NCBI GenBank assembly: GCA_010094025.1
Contig: ML991777.1
Location: 372,001-436,000 of the forward strand
DNA: 64,000 bases
Origin: Viridothelium virens
Lineage: Eukaryota; Ascomycota; Dothideomycetes; Trypetheliales; Trypetheliaceae
Direction of reading: 5' to 3'
Position numbers and translations under genes: made by a program. The first letter of the stretch is position 1, and the number at the start of each line of letters is the position of its first letter. Of the stretch, positions 11,811 through 22,011 are shown piece by piece. The notes under the pieces were generated by a model. That model did no database searches, had not been told where the DNA came from, and saw only the letters and a program-made list of their open reading frames with translations.

Positions 11811-12230
11811 TCAGTATTTCTTGCGACGACGGTTTGCTGTTCTGCCGTTTTGCCATCCTCGCCATCGTCCCAACAACGTCCGCCCCTCCTGCTTCCGCCC
11901 GCACAACGGCTGCCAAGGAAGCAAAAAGCAAGGTTCTGGCCAAGGTTTTCCCTTCGGTCCCTTCGGCAGACCGTGCGTGCCCCAGCCGCCGTCTGACGTA
12001 CCAGCAACAAGCTCAAGGGTCGGTGTGATGGGAATCTGGTTTTCGCGCCATCGGGAAATCGCGTTTTTAGCATCATCGTCTGAAACATTCACGCCTGGGT
12101 TATTGGTCGTGGCGATCACTGAACTCGCCATTCTATTCGAGTCCGAGCCGAAGCTGCTTTGATTCGGCATTCGCTGCCTTGGTCGCCGCCCATTGTCACC
12201 CCCGAACCCTTGTGACATCACCCTTATCAA
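11811..12230 (-). CDS. Hypothetical minus-strand ORF, possibly an exon of an unrecognised gene
   Basis: An open frame of 139 codons. The first 80 or so residues look like real protein (FGSDSNRMASSVIATTNN, then SDDDAKNAISRWRENQIPIT), while the C-terminal part turns into Arg/Trp-rich low-quality sequence. An overlapping minus-strand frame down to 11708 continues with plausible residues (AEQQTVVARNTERAGRD), so a splice or a frameshift near 11900 is possible. I do not recognise the family, and the start is uncertain. It faces away from erdS and could be a decayed gene. Confidence 0.28.
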   Translation of the reverse strand: MIRVMSQGFGGDNGRRPRQRMPNQSSFGSDSNRMASSVIATTNNPGVNVSDDDAKNAISRWRENQIPITPTLELVAGTSDGGWGTHGLPKGPKGKPWPEPCFLLPWQPLCGRKQEGRTLLGRWRGWQNGRTANRRRKKY

Positions 12231-12444
12231 ACCCCAACTACCTCAACTTACTAAACCTGGGTGAACCTACCGCCACAGCCTGAGCATTCTGGTTCACCTC
12301 GCCCGTTCCTGCTTCCGGCCGACCCCGGTACTGACCCTTCTGCTCCTGTCTTCCCGAGGTTGACCCATAATCCATAAATCAAATCATTTGCTCACGCTTC
12401 CGAACGCCATCCACCACGCGTGAAGGAGAAAGAGGCGTGCAATC

Positions 12445-15400
12445 ATGTCGCTCAAGAAAGCGCTCGGGCGCATTCGAGCAGGCAGCAACCCCTCAAGCGA
12501 TGATGAGGGAAGCCGAAACAGGAGTCCTGTCATAGGGAGTCCGGCGCGCCGTTCCTTCGACAACCCGCGACAATCCGGTGACATTGGTCGACGTTCGGGA
12601 GACAGTCCCAGACTCAGTGGTCTGCTTCACCCAAAGACGGATGAAAGTGTACAATCCAATTCGTCTAGCCATCGACACTCCCTTGGACCAATTAGGTCCG
12701 TCAAAACATTGCTCAACCTTGACCATCATGACGAGGAGGAATTGTCCGACAGCAGTGTACCCCTCAATCGCGACGGTACGAAGATGAGCAAGAATCAGCA
12801 AAGGAAACATGAAAGACAAGCGGACCAAGAGGCGAGGAAGAAAGAAATTGAGGAGAAAGAAGAAGCTTCTCGGCAGCGACAGCAAGAGATGGAGGAGCGT
12901 GCCGAAAAGGAGCTGTCGCCTGAAGACAAGGCACTCTATGGTGTCCTGCCAGTCAACAGTTATGCCGGAAAGTGGACACATGAGAAGCGCGCAAACTTAC
13001 GAGACGTGTCGAATAGCGATGTGGGCCAGGAAGTAGTGTTCCGGGCGCGAGTTCATCATATACGAAAGGTGAGCGCGAAGCTCGCCTTTTTCCTCCTCCG
13101 CCAGCAAACGACAACCATTCAAGGTGTTCTACAAGAGCATGGTCGCGTGTCACCGTTCTTTCTATACTGGGCTGAGCATCTCGATGTGGAAGACGTTGTA
13201 GTTGTGAGAGGTGTGACGCAGGAACCAAAAGCCAAGCAAGGAGAAATCATAGGAGCAACGATTCACAACATTGAGATTTCGATTCATGAACTACACGTCG
13301 AGGCGCACGTCGATGAGGCGCTACCCTTCTCTGTCCACGAAGCGGAAGTCAGCGAGGCGAAAGAGGAACATGAAAAGACTGGTCGTGTGGTCGTATCTGA
13401 TCGTGCGCGTCTTGCCAGCCGTGTCCTGGATCTGCGTACAACAGCTTCTCAGGGTATATTCCGCATCCAGTCTGGCATGTGCAATCTATTTCGCACCTAT
13501 CTTGATTCTCAGGGGTTTATTGAGATACATACCCCGAAGCTGCAGGGAGGTGCTACTGAGTCTGGTGCCAGTGTCTTCAAAGTTGATTATTTTGGACGAC
13601 CGGCATTCTTGGCACAGTCACCGCAATTGGCCAAGCAAATGAGCATTTCAGCAGACTTTGGAAGGGTCTACGAGATAGGTCCTGTATTCCGTGCCGAGAA
13701 TAGCAATACCCATCGTCACCTTACTGAGTTTACTGGTATGGATCTGGAAATGGCCATTGACGAACATTATCACGAAGTCTTAGATATGCTGGACCACACC
13801 TTCAAGTTCATCTTCAAAGGTGTCTACGAAAGATATCGCCATGAAATCGATACAATCAAGGAGTTTTTCCCTCATGAAGATCTGGCCTGGCTGGACGAAA
13901 CTCCAAGAATACCGTTTGCACAAGCGATCCGCATGCTCAATGAATCGGGCTACAGGGATGAAAAAGGAGAAAAGTTAGACGAGAATGAAGACATTGGTAC
14001 CAAGGATGAGATCGCACTTGGCAGGTTGATTAAAGAAAAGTACAAGACCGATTTCTATGTCCTCGATAAATTCCCCGCATCTGCACGACCCTTCTACACC
14101 ATGCCAGACCCTGAAGACCCCACTGTCACGAATTCGTTTGATATTTTCCTTCGCGGTCAAGAGATTCTAAGTGGAGCACAACGTATCCACGACGCAAAGA
14201 CATTGACAGAGAAGATGGAGAAGATGAAGGTTGATCCTAAATCAATGGAGGAATACATGCAAGGGTTCGAATGGGGCGCTCCACCTCATGGAGGTGGCGG
14301 TATAGGTATGGAGCGCATGCTCATGTTACTGCTTGCACTAGGCGACATTCGTCATGCCACAATGTACCCCAGAGATCCGAAGAGCTTCCCGACTAGGCCT
14401 CCTGTCAAGGCTTTGCGTCATCCTGAGGCGAGCACTATGGATCCACCGTGGCATGGCACAGATCGTGCCGCTGCCCATGTGGACTTACAGCCTCTTGAGA
14501 AGCTCATTGCCAACTACGGGGATGCTTCAAATACTTCCTGGCTGGAGCCTCGGATCCAAGTGTGGCGTGACGAGCATACTGGCGCTGCTGTGGGCTTCTG
14601 TCCAATGGATCACTTTGCTATCACTGTTGGTGATCCTCTTTGCCACGTCTCACAGTACACGAAAACTATGGCTGGCTATCTACGTTACATTACCAAGGAG
14701 CGTCGTCTCAAACCCCTTTGGCTTTTGGTGGGTGCAGACGCTGAAGAAGTCCTCGCCACGAGATTCAACTGGCGTACCTTCTCTGTGGCTGCTGAACAGC
14801 GCTTGGATCCCTCGACAAACGCAGCTGCCCACGAACACGATGTTCAACGCAAGATCAGGCATGCAGAGAAGGAGGGGGTTAAGGTCCAGGACTATCCCAT
14901 TGATTCGCCGCCCCCAGAAGACACGCGGAAGAAAATCGATGGTCGCGTTCAAGACTGGCTCAAGAACCGTAAGGGCAAACAAGTCCACTTGACAGATGTG
15001 CACCCTTGGCAAGATATCGAACATCGTCAATACCATACGGCGACCGATAAAGACGGCCAAATCGTCTGCTTCGTCGTCATGGCTCAGTTGTCGCCGGACC
15101 ACGGCTGGCAAGTCAAGTTTGCGCTTGACCTCCCCGGCGCACCAAGCGGTTCCATTGAGATGATTGTAACACACGCGCTGAAGTTCATTGCGCAAAATGG
15201 CGCCACCAATGTGACATTCGGAGGCGGAGCGACGAGTCAGTTCCGACCGGGACATAACTTGAAGGGCGCAAGGGTTAAGGTCCTGAGTAAAGCGTATCAT
15301 GCCATCGCGACGGAGTTGCATTTGACAAACAAGAGCGAATTTAGAGAAAAATTGGGCGCAAAGGAAGATCCGGTCTACGTGTGTTATCCGCCTCATGGTC

Positions 15401-15459
15401 TGGGTCCGTCGGGGGTTAAGGCGATTATGAATTTCTTTGAGGATGATCCATCAAATTGA
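12445..15459 (+). CDS. erdS: Ergosteryl-3-beta-O-L-aspartate synthase: AspRS-DUF2156 fusion
   Basis: A single 1004-aa exon fusing a complete class II aspartyl-tRNA synthetase to a C-terminal DUF2156 (GNAT-like tRNA-dependent acyltransferase) domain. The family charges tRNA-Asp, then moves Asp from Asp-tRNA to the 3-OH of ergosterol, making a lipid. Layout: Ser-rich and charged N-terminal extension 1-170; OB-fold anticodon domain about 185-290; catalytic core with FRAENSNTHRHLTEF (motif 2, near 415) and GGGGIGMERM (motif 3, near 617-626); then, without a stop after the PTRPP segment where free AspRS ends, DUF2156 from about 680 (VGFCPMDHFAITVGDPLC) to the end. Catalytic elements of both halves look present. 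A separate cytosolic AspRS is normally encoded elsewhere. The partner hydrolase ErdH is not seen in this window. Confidence 0.94.
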   Translation: MSLKKALGRIRAGSNPSSDDEGSRNRSPVIGSPARRSFDNPRQSGDIGRRSGDSPRLSGLLHPKTDESVQSNSSSHRHSLGPIRSVKTLLNLDHHDEEELSDSSVPLNRDGTKMSKNQQRKHERQADQEARKKEIEEKEEASRQRQQEMEERAEKELSPEDKALYGVLPVNSYAGKWTHEKRANLRDVSNSDVGQEVVFRARVHHIRKVSAKLAFFLLRQQTTTIQGVLQEHGRVSPFFLYWAEHLDVEDVVVVRGVTQEPKAKQGEIIGATIHNIEISIHELHVEAHVDEALPFSVHEAEVSEAKEEHEKTGRVVVSDRARLASRVLDLRTTASQGIFRIQSGMCNLFRTYLDSQGFIEIHTPKLQGGATESGASVFKVDYFGRPAFLAQSPQLAKQMSISADFGRVYEIGPVFRAENSNTHRHLTEFTGMDLEMAIDEHYHEVLDMLDHTFKFIFKGVYERYRHEIDTIKEFFPHEDLAWLDETPRIPFAQAIRMLNESGYRDEKGEKLDENEDIGTKDEIALGRLIKEKYKTDFYVLDKFPASARPFYTMPDPEDPTVTNSFDIFLRGQEILSGAQRIHDAKTLTEKMEKMKVDPKSMEEYMQGFEWGAPPHGGGGIGMERMLMLLLALGDIRHATMYPRDPKSFPTRPPVKALRHPEASTMDPPWHGTDRAAAHVDLQPLEKLIANYGDASNTSWLEPRIQVWRDEHTGAAVGFCPMDHFAITVGDPLCHVSQYTKTMAGYLRYITKERRLKPLWLLVGADAEEVLATRFNWRTFSVAAEQRLDPSTNAAAHEHDVQRKIRHAEKEGVKVQDYPIDSPPPEDTRKKIDGRVQDWLKNRKGKQVHLTDVHPWQDIEHRQYHTATDKDGQIVCFVVMAQLSPDHGWQVKFALDLPGAPSGSIEMIVTHALKFIAQNGATNVTFGGGATSQFRPGHNLKGARVKVLSKAYHAIATELHLTNKSEFREKLGAKEDPVYVCYPPHGLGPSGVKAIMNFFEDDPSN

Positions 15460-16080
15460 GGGTAATGGCAAATAGAGGGAACTTTGGGCTTGGTGCAGGA
15501 TTCCAAACGTTGTCTCTGATGATATCATACGGTACGGTGAGAGGAGTATGTGTGAAGAGTACCTGTTCCATTGACGCATCGTTTCATTTTTCTCATTCAA
15601 CCAATCAAATATAGGCTAGAAGAGTAGTATCAGTGTCTTATAAAGCTTGAATTCTGTGTGTGTCTGCTGTCATCATTGGAATGCTTATTACAGTGCCCAA
15701 TGTTCCAGATAAATGGCATAACTTTAGCTTCTGAGGATAACCGGTAGCTGCCTGTACGCGATGAACATTAACTTTCAACCAAGATGCGCAGTCGAAAACT
15801 ACAGCTCCGTTAAGAGTCGACCAGAAAGAATACGATGTCCAGAGTCCAGAGGAAAGTTCCTGGTACAGTTTACAGGGGTTGGGGAGGCATATTTGACTTA
15901 ATAGACAAACTTGGCTAATGCAATGATCGATGATCTCCTCTACTGAAATTTTCCAAAAACAGACTCCAATGCTATGGTATCTTCTAGTCTACTCCAACGA
16001 CGTGGACAGGCATGAAATCATCAGACGCACCTACCGTGTCCCAAAAGCCCTCTCGATGTCAACATTGTGGTCCAGATTCA
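15460..16080. other. Tail-to-tail intergenic region, erdS / RanGAP
   Basis: 621 bp between convergent genes, with AT-rich 3' flanks on both sides. No gene or repeat seen. Confidence 0.5.
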
Positions 16081-17415
16081 TCATAGACTGGTCTTCCCCA
16101 GCTTGTCGGCAAGAGCATCAACGTCAGTATCTCTTTTCTGAGATACATTCTCATTTTCAGCCTCATCCGCTTGTTTGATCTCCTTATCCGCCTCGTCCTC
16201 CGCATCTACGTCCCCTGGTTCCTCCTCATCTTCCTCCTCATCCTCGACTTCCTCCAAATCATCCAGATCATCAATGCCCCAATAATCTTCCTCGCCTTCC
16301 TCGACACCACTCTCCGCCTTCTCCTTTCTGTCTTGTAGCTTCTCTCTCAACGTCTCGATCGCAGGGTCGTCCTCGTCGAACTTATTTCCATTTAGCTCAA
16401 TCCTCCTCAATTTCGGCAACTTGTCCTGCGCCTCTGCCAAGACCTTCAGACCCTTCGCATCCACTTCACCATACTGACACCTCAAGACTTCTAGCTCCGC
16501 ATTGGCCCCTTCCCTCAACTTCTCAAACAGCAACACCGCCCCTCGCGCACTCACGAGACAATCCGACACCCCCAATTCCCTCAACTCAGTCCATCCCCCC
16601 ACAACCTCACTCAGGGCGCGTGCTCCCATCGCCGTAAACGTATTATCTTGCAAATCCAGCACCCGCAGCCCCTTCGCATGCCTCAACCCATTCTTCAACA
16701 GCAGCGAGATCCCCTCCTGCCGAATCCCATTCTGCACCATCTTGACCTCTAGCACGCCCGAATTCGCCTCGAACGTCTTCGCCCATGCCGTCATGCTACC
16801 ACTCTCCAGCCGATTCCGACCACACACCACCGTCTCGAGCGGCGGCACCGTCGACGCCTCGCCTTTCTCCCGCGCCTCGGTCTTCTTGGCTGCGAGGGTC
16901 GTCAGCGCCTCGGCGATCTTGGCGCCGGCTTCCGGGCCGAGCCCGTTGTTCGTGAGGATCAGATGGCGCAGCGGAGTATGTGCCGACAGGAAGGCGATCA
17001 GAGGCGCCTGCGTGTTAAAGCCGAAGGCGTTGTCCGAGAGATTGAGCGTGTGGAGGTGGGGGAGGGGTAGGAGGGCGGTGAGGAGGGTAGATAGGGCGGC
17101 GGGGATCTCGTGGAGTAGGCGGCCGGTGAAGATGTCGGCGAAGTTGGCGATCTGGGTGGTTTGAGACGGTCAATTGGACGGGGTTCTTTCAATTTAGAGC
17201 TAGCTTGTCTATGCGTGGCGTACTTGGAGGTTCTTTTGGCTAGAGAGAACGGGGGCGAGGGCTTTGGAGGCGTCGACGCCGATGGTGTTGCCCTGGAGCC
17301 GGATTTCCTCGAAATCATTGCTGGCTTTGAGATCCTTGATGTGGGGCTCGATGTCAGCTTCTGAATCGAGCTTCAGGCCTTTGCCTTCGAGCGTGAATAA
17401 TTTTGGTGAGGCCAT
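16081..17415 (-). CDS. rna1: Ran GTPase-activating protein Rna1 (RanGAP)
   Basis: Stimulates GTP hydrolysis by Ran in the cytoplasm and so maintains the Ran gradient that drives nuclear transport. Two exons, 17415-17224 and 17151-16081, with a 72-bp intron, give 420 aa. The N-terminal FTLEGKGLKLDSEADIEPHI is typical of fungal Rna1. Successive leucine-rich repeats follow (IRLQGNTIGVDASKAL, LNLSDNAFGFNTQAP, LILTNNGLGPEAG, VCGRNRLESGSM, LDLQDNTFTAMGARAL, IELNGNKFDEDDP). The last 85 residues are a strongly acidic tail, as in yeast. The catalytic Arg-containing loop region is intact as far as I can judge. Only 209 bp separate its start from that of COX17. Confidence 0.95.
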
Positions 17416-17624
17416 AGTCGTGGTGGATGTAAAAAGGAAATTCTAAGATCTGCTGCGGGCAAAGTTGACTGTTGTGCTGTGGGGAACTACAAACAAACCG
17501 TTACCGTGTGGCGGATCCCTGCATTCGCCCTTCGCCTCCGTCATCGCTGTGGATTGGAATGAAACCTCAAGCAACTTTTCACATAGCAGCATTTCCGTTG
17601 AGTGTTGATTAGCGACAACACTCC
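17416..17624. promoter_or_regulatory. Short bidirectional promoter, RanGAP / COX17
   Basis: 209 bp between divergent start codons must carry both promoters. No clear TATA box. Confidence 0.5.
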
Positions 17625-17991
17625 ATGGCTACTCAGTCTACGAATGTAATGCCAACAAGTCAGTCCTTCTGCCGATTCATTAGCTTTTGGATTTAGATGC
17701 TAATCTTTGCAAAGCTTCTGCCACCGCAGGTAACCTGGGTGCTGAGCTCAAACCCCCGGGGGAAGCCGCAGCGCAAGTCAAAGTTTGTCTTTCCTCATCC
17801 TTGAAATAAACGTCTTATCATATGCTGATACTCATGATCATCTGTTCTAGCCCTGCTGTGTGTGCAAAGATGAAAAAGCCGCCCGTGACGAATGTATGCT
17901 TTTCTCGAATAGTAGCGATCCACAAGAAGAATGCCAAAGTCTAGTCGGCAAATACAAAAGCTGCATGGCGGGATACGGTTTCAAGATATGA
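17625..17991 (+). CDS. cox17: Cytochrome c oxidase copper chaperone Cox17
   Basis: Small copper carrier of the mitochondrial intermembrane space that hands Cu(I) to Sco1 and Cox11. Three exons, 17625-17658, 17715-17782 and 17851-17991, give 80 aa; introns are 56 and 68 bp. It is too short and fragmented to show as a long ORF. Signature: KPCCVCKDEKAARDEC with the copper-binding CC, then the second CX9C arm ending YKSCMAGYGFKI. The N terminus is a short Ala/Thr/Pro-rich stretch. All six expected cysteines are present. Its 3' end faces ALG6, with 199 bp between the stops. Confidence 0.94.
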
Positions 17992-18190
17992 GAGCATATT
18001 TAATTGCAGAGATCCTTCAAGTATATTGGTGGCAACATAAAATGGCGTTCAAGAGGTTACTGCATTAGAACGGAGTCTAGAAAAATGGCCAATGTATCAT
18101 AGGACGCATCTCATCTCTGCCAAATGTACTATGAATATAGTACATGGGTATCATACAGTACGCTAGAATACGATCTAAATGTTCGAACGC

Positions 18191-20026
18191 TTATTGATCC
18201 TTCCTCCCCTTCTCTTTACTGTTGCCAGCTGTGCGCTTCTTCCGTAAAAGCCCACTTTCTTCGGCCAGCCTGAACAAACACCAGAGGTAGCAAAAACCGA
18301 ACCCAGCGGCACCGATTAATACATTAAGAACCACCCAAAGATCTGGTTTGCCGTGCGGTGGAGCTACGAATGCTTCGAAAACGTGCCATACAACCATGGC
18401 TAAATAGAAGCTCAAATGAAGTATCTTCACCGGAGCAGTCAAACCCCCACCTAAGCCACTTTGGTAGACAGACAAAGATGTGGGAGGCAGACCCATAAGA
18501 TAGGCCCAGAGGAGACTGAGCACCGCGTAAGGGACACGAAGCTCGTCTCTTTTCAGTAACGGGAATAAAGTCCAGACCCCAAGCATGTTGGCAAAGCCGA
18601 CCCAGGCACGCGTAGAGGGAAGCAAACCACCCTCGCCGGCGAGAACCATCAACATTGGGAGAAGTGGAAGAAGTATATTCTTCTCATGGACTTGATAGGA
18701 CCAGAGGAAGAAGCCCCATGCAGTGGCGGCCAATCCCCACGGCAACAGATCCTTTCGGGGCTTTAAGAACAGGATGAGAAAAGGAGGAGTGATCGCCGCG
18801 CTGGTTGCCAGAAGTGCTGCCCTTTGAACCGTCGTGCTGGAATACTGATGTAGTTTGTGAAATGTATGGATGGCGCACCAGACATTGGGGACCTTATCCT
18901 CAAAGAGTCCTCGCGCGAATGGGAAGATGCGATGGATGGATTGAGCTGTCTGAAGTACCAAGGGATAATACCAGGCATTCTCGTCGAACTGCATCGGCAG
19001 TGATACCAGAAGGGGGGGAGCTGGAAGCGGCTGTTGTGCAATCCCACGATATGATTCATACAATGCTCCCAGTAGAAGAGGCACGTAAAGCAGAGCGAAA
19101 GAGATGACTGTGGCTACTGCGATACCTAGGAATCGTGATATACTTATACGAGGAAACAAGCAAGACCCTGCAAGAAAAGCAAAAACGGCTGGAGCATAGA
19201 ATAGTGCCATCTGCTTGAAGCCTAACGATGCCACAAAAAAGACGCAGCTCCAGATATACCTGCCGGCGAACACACTCGACATGCTAGCAATTGCAAAGCC
19301 AAGCATGACCGTGTTGTACTGAAAGTGTCCATGGTCGATGAGGATTGTTGCCGGTTGCATGAGAAACGCTACAAGGGCAATAGAAGCTTCCCACGATGTG
19401 GTACCTTGTATTCGAGCAAATTGACGTAGACCGATAATGACTGCGGGTACGTAGACGAGATATTCAGAGATGAAGGCAGTTGCTCGCATATAGACCTTCA
19501 GAATTGGATCTTCTAAGCCTCGTGACGAGGACAGGGCAAACCAGTCGGGATTGATGAACGAGCCACTGCTTTGAGTCAGCCAGAATTTGTAGATGTGCTG
19601 GTGTGGCACTTACATCTTTCCCAGAAGCCAGCTGTGGTATGCGGTGAGGGGGGGATAGTCTAGACCCCAGTATTGGAGATCATAAAAGTACCATTCTGAA
19701 AGGGGGAGGTGTATAGAAATCTCCATCCAGTGTCTCTGGGCTTCAAGATCTCCATGCATGGGAGGTTTTTGGAAGCCAGAATATCCCCAGAAGCCCGTAG
19801 TCCAGCGGAAAAGGCCAGCAACCATTAGTATAAGAGGTAGGATCACCCATTGTGATACTGTCCCCTTGGCAGGCCAGAGGAAAGCTACGAGAGGGAAGGC
19901 TGGTTTTTGGGCCTTGGTAGCAGGATCGACTAAGATGGTGCCATGTCCTGACGGAGGACCAAAGTAGGCATCCACTTTCCTCTTCTTCCTCGGTTTATGC
20001 GAGCTATTCGGACCGGACATGATCAT
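18191..20026 (-). CDS. alg6: Dolichyl-P-Glc:Man9GlcNAc2-PP-dolichol alpha-1,3-glucosyltransferase Alg6
   Basis: ER-membrane GT-C glucosyltransferase that adds the first glucose to the lipid-linked N-glycan precursor. Two exons, 20026-19614 and 19565-18191, with a 48-bp intron, give 595 aa. The first lumenal loop HGDLEAQRHWMEIS carries the conserved acidic residue (Asp93, the place of the catalytic Asp in GT-C enzymes), followed by WYFYDLQYWGLDYPPLTAYH. Spliced across the intron, the protein reads GKIGSFINPDWFAL as in homologues. About a dozen hydrophobic segments follow, with DHGHFQYN and YQVHEKNILLPLLP loops. There is a basic cytosolic N terminus. The start could also be the second Met, two codons later. 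Confidence 0.95.
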
Positions 20027-20279
20027 CGTGAAATGGGGATCGAAATGATCTTAGACATGGCAACAATACCTTAGGTATGTTTTCTCAGCCACGCCCGAAC
20101 ACGTACGGGAGTGACGGGGTACGGAACGGAGTGCAAGGGTGCAAAGATCACGCCTCTCCGCGTCAAAAATCAGTGTCCGATTGTGCACCTCCGCACCAGC
20201 GCAGCGCAGGCAGCCTGCACCTCTGTATACACCCATTTTGCTTCCATCTTATTCCAATTCAGCGTTTAATGTTAAATTA
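20027..20279. other. Upstream of ALG6, promoter region
   Basis: 253 bp up to MITE copy 3; no gene seen. Confidence 0.4.
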
Positions 20280-20419
20280 CCCTACCGCGGTTGGGGGGTT
20301 CCCTCAAGTGGTAATCAATACAATATGCACCATTAACATGAGCCAACATGGTTATAACAGTAAGATTGAGGTGACATTGTATCAATTAGCAGTTGAGGGA
20401 CCCCCCAACCGCAGTAAGA
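20280..20419. mobile_element. Palindromic MITE, copy 3 (internally deleted)
   Basis: A 140-bp copy with both ends preserved (CCTACCGCGGTTGGGGGG and CCCCCCAACCGCAGTAAG) and TA on each side. The left arm is shortened to about 45 bp while the right arm is full length, so an internal deletion removed roughly half of the left arm. It lies about 250 bp upstream of ALG6. Confidence 0.85.
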
Positions 20420-21059
20420 TACTGAACCATTTGCTTTACATATATTATTACAGGCGCATGCAGAGGTGGAGGTGTCTACGGGGGTACAAAATCGGACACT
20501 TACCTTACCTTAAGGTATTTTTGACACGAAGAGTCACGCATGGTGCTCGTGAGCCCCCGCTACTGCCAAGACGCTAACGGCTCGCGTAAAGCTCGGGCCT
20601 AGTGGGGAGCGTAAAAAATCTCGATAACCCAGCCGCTCTTATTTCTTCACTTCGCACACGGATCTCAGACCTTTCCTTGGACTCGGACTTCTGAACCGAG
20701 TTTCGTGAGCTTCAAGGACTTCGTGGGCTTCGTGGGCTTGAAAGACGAGACATAGTAGTCTCTTCCAGAGTTTTGAGATCAGTGTCGGGGTCGTGAAGGA
20801 AATCTCAGAGGTTCGTTGCACCTCCGTCATCGTTCTTCGGGTTTTTCCTTCAACTTTACGCGCAAGCTCAGAATTCACTTTCCGGCTTCGCGACTTGGGA
20901 GAGATCCTGTTTCATTAGTGGCGATTGCTCTAGCATATCGCCCTGATTAGATATATTTCTGTCGTTGCTGGGGGTCTTGATGGGCGCCTGGTCTTTTGAT
21001 CAGTGCGACCTTACTCGATATTGGCTGGAAGACAAGCGGTACGCGCCTCTAAATTTTGT
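20420..21059. other. Intergenic region between MITE 3 and tandem array
   Basis: About 640 bp. Around 20490-20535 there is a block (AATCGGACA ... TTTTTGACACGAAGAG) that recurs near 46006-46040. A small CTTCGTGGG duplication lies near 20720. No gene supported. Confidence 0.4.
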
Positions 21060-21600
21060 CGGTTCTGAGGGTTTCACGAGCGCTAGATCTCGAATCTTTG
21101 CTGCTCTGTCTTGGCATTTGTGAAAACAAATCGCCTTGACATCCAACACTTGTTCGTTCTGAGGGCTTCACCGAGTGCTACTGGATCTCTGATCTTTGCA
21201 GCAACTCAGTCATACAGTTTGGGACATTATTTCATCTCGACAGTAAAAATTTGTGGGATCTGAGGACTTTACTGCGTGCTTGGTCTTCCAGCCTTTGCAT
21301 TCAACGTCTCGGCATTTGTGGGAACACTTCGCCTTGACTGAAACTGTCCATTGGTTCTGAGGGCTCTTTGGCGTGGTTGAATCTTCAACCTTTACGCTCG
21401 ACGTCTTGGCGTCGGTATCGCCTTGACATCGTACACCTGTGAGATCTGAGGGCTTTAATGCGTGGTAGATTTCTCAATCGCTTCGCTCAACGTCTCGGCA
21501 TTTGTGGGAACACTCCGCCTTGACTAAACTTGTCCGTTGATTCTGAGGGCTTTACTGAGACGTTCAATTCAACGTTTCATATTGTGCTCGGCACAAATTG
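21060..21600. repeat. Degenerate ~96-bp tandem repeat, six units
   Basis: The landmark TCTGAGG recurs at 21064, 21158, 21259, 21356, 21445 and 21542 (steps 94, 101, 97, 89, 97). Between landmarks a common order is kept: CTTTACTGCGTG-like, then CAACCTTTGC-like, CGTCTCGGCATTTGTGGGAA, and CGCCTTGAC. Units at 21311 and 21499 are the most alike. The array ends about 410 bp before the start of the nucleolin-like CDS, so it lies in that gene's promoter or 5' UTR. No open frame runs through it. Confidence 0.8.
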
Positions 21601-22011
21601 ACTATCGAGGGGCTTCATCATTCCAGCGTCATTTAGGGGGCTAAATCGACAATTTTTTGTCGACTCGGTTGGACTTCGAGTCTGCCGATAGTTTCGCGTC
21701 TTCGAGGCTTGCCAGCCATTTGTTTTTGCACTTGTTTTACGCGTTCAATTCATCTAACCCTGCAAAGTCGCTAACAGTAGATCAAAACAGCCCGTTTAGA
21801 TCCGATCATCCCACCATCCCCACCACTCAGTCCCGTTGTCCCTCCGGCTCCGCCACCTACAGTTGCTTCGACCCTTTTTATCGTACCGCTCCCCAGCCGC
21901 TCGCCGACCCCGTCTACGGTAGAAATTTACCTTTCTGATACTTCGGTTGCTGAATCCGAAGACGAGAGTTCATCCTCCGGGGGCCCCTCAGCGCAACCCG
22001 ACGGCGAATCT

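Noticed and set aside
21060-21600. Tandem repeats read as a CRISPR array
   Set aside because: The unit is about 96 bp and degenerate throughout, with no constant repeat/variable spacer division, in a eukaryotic genome.
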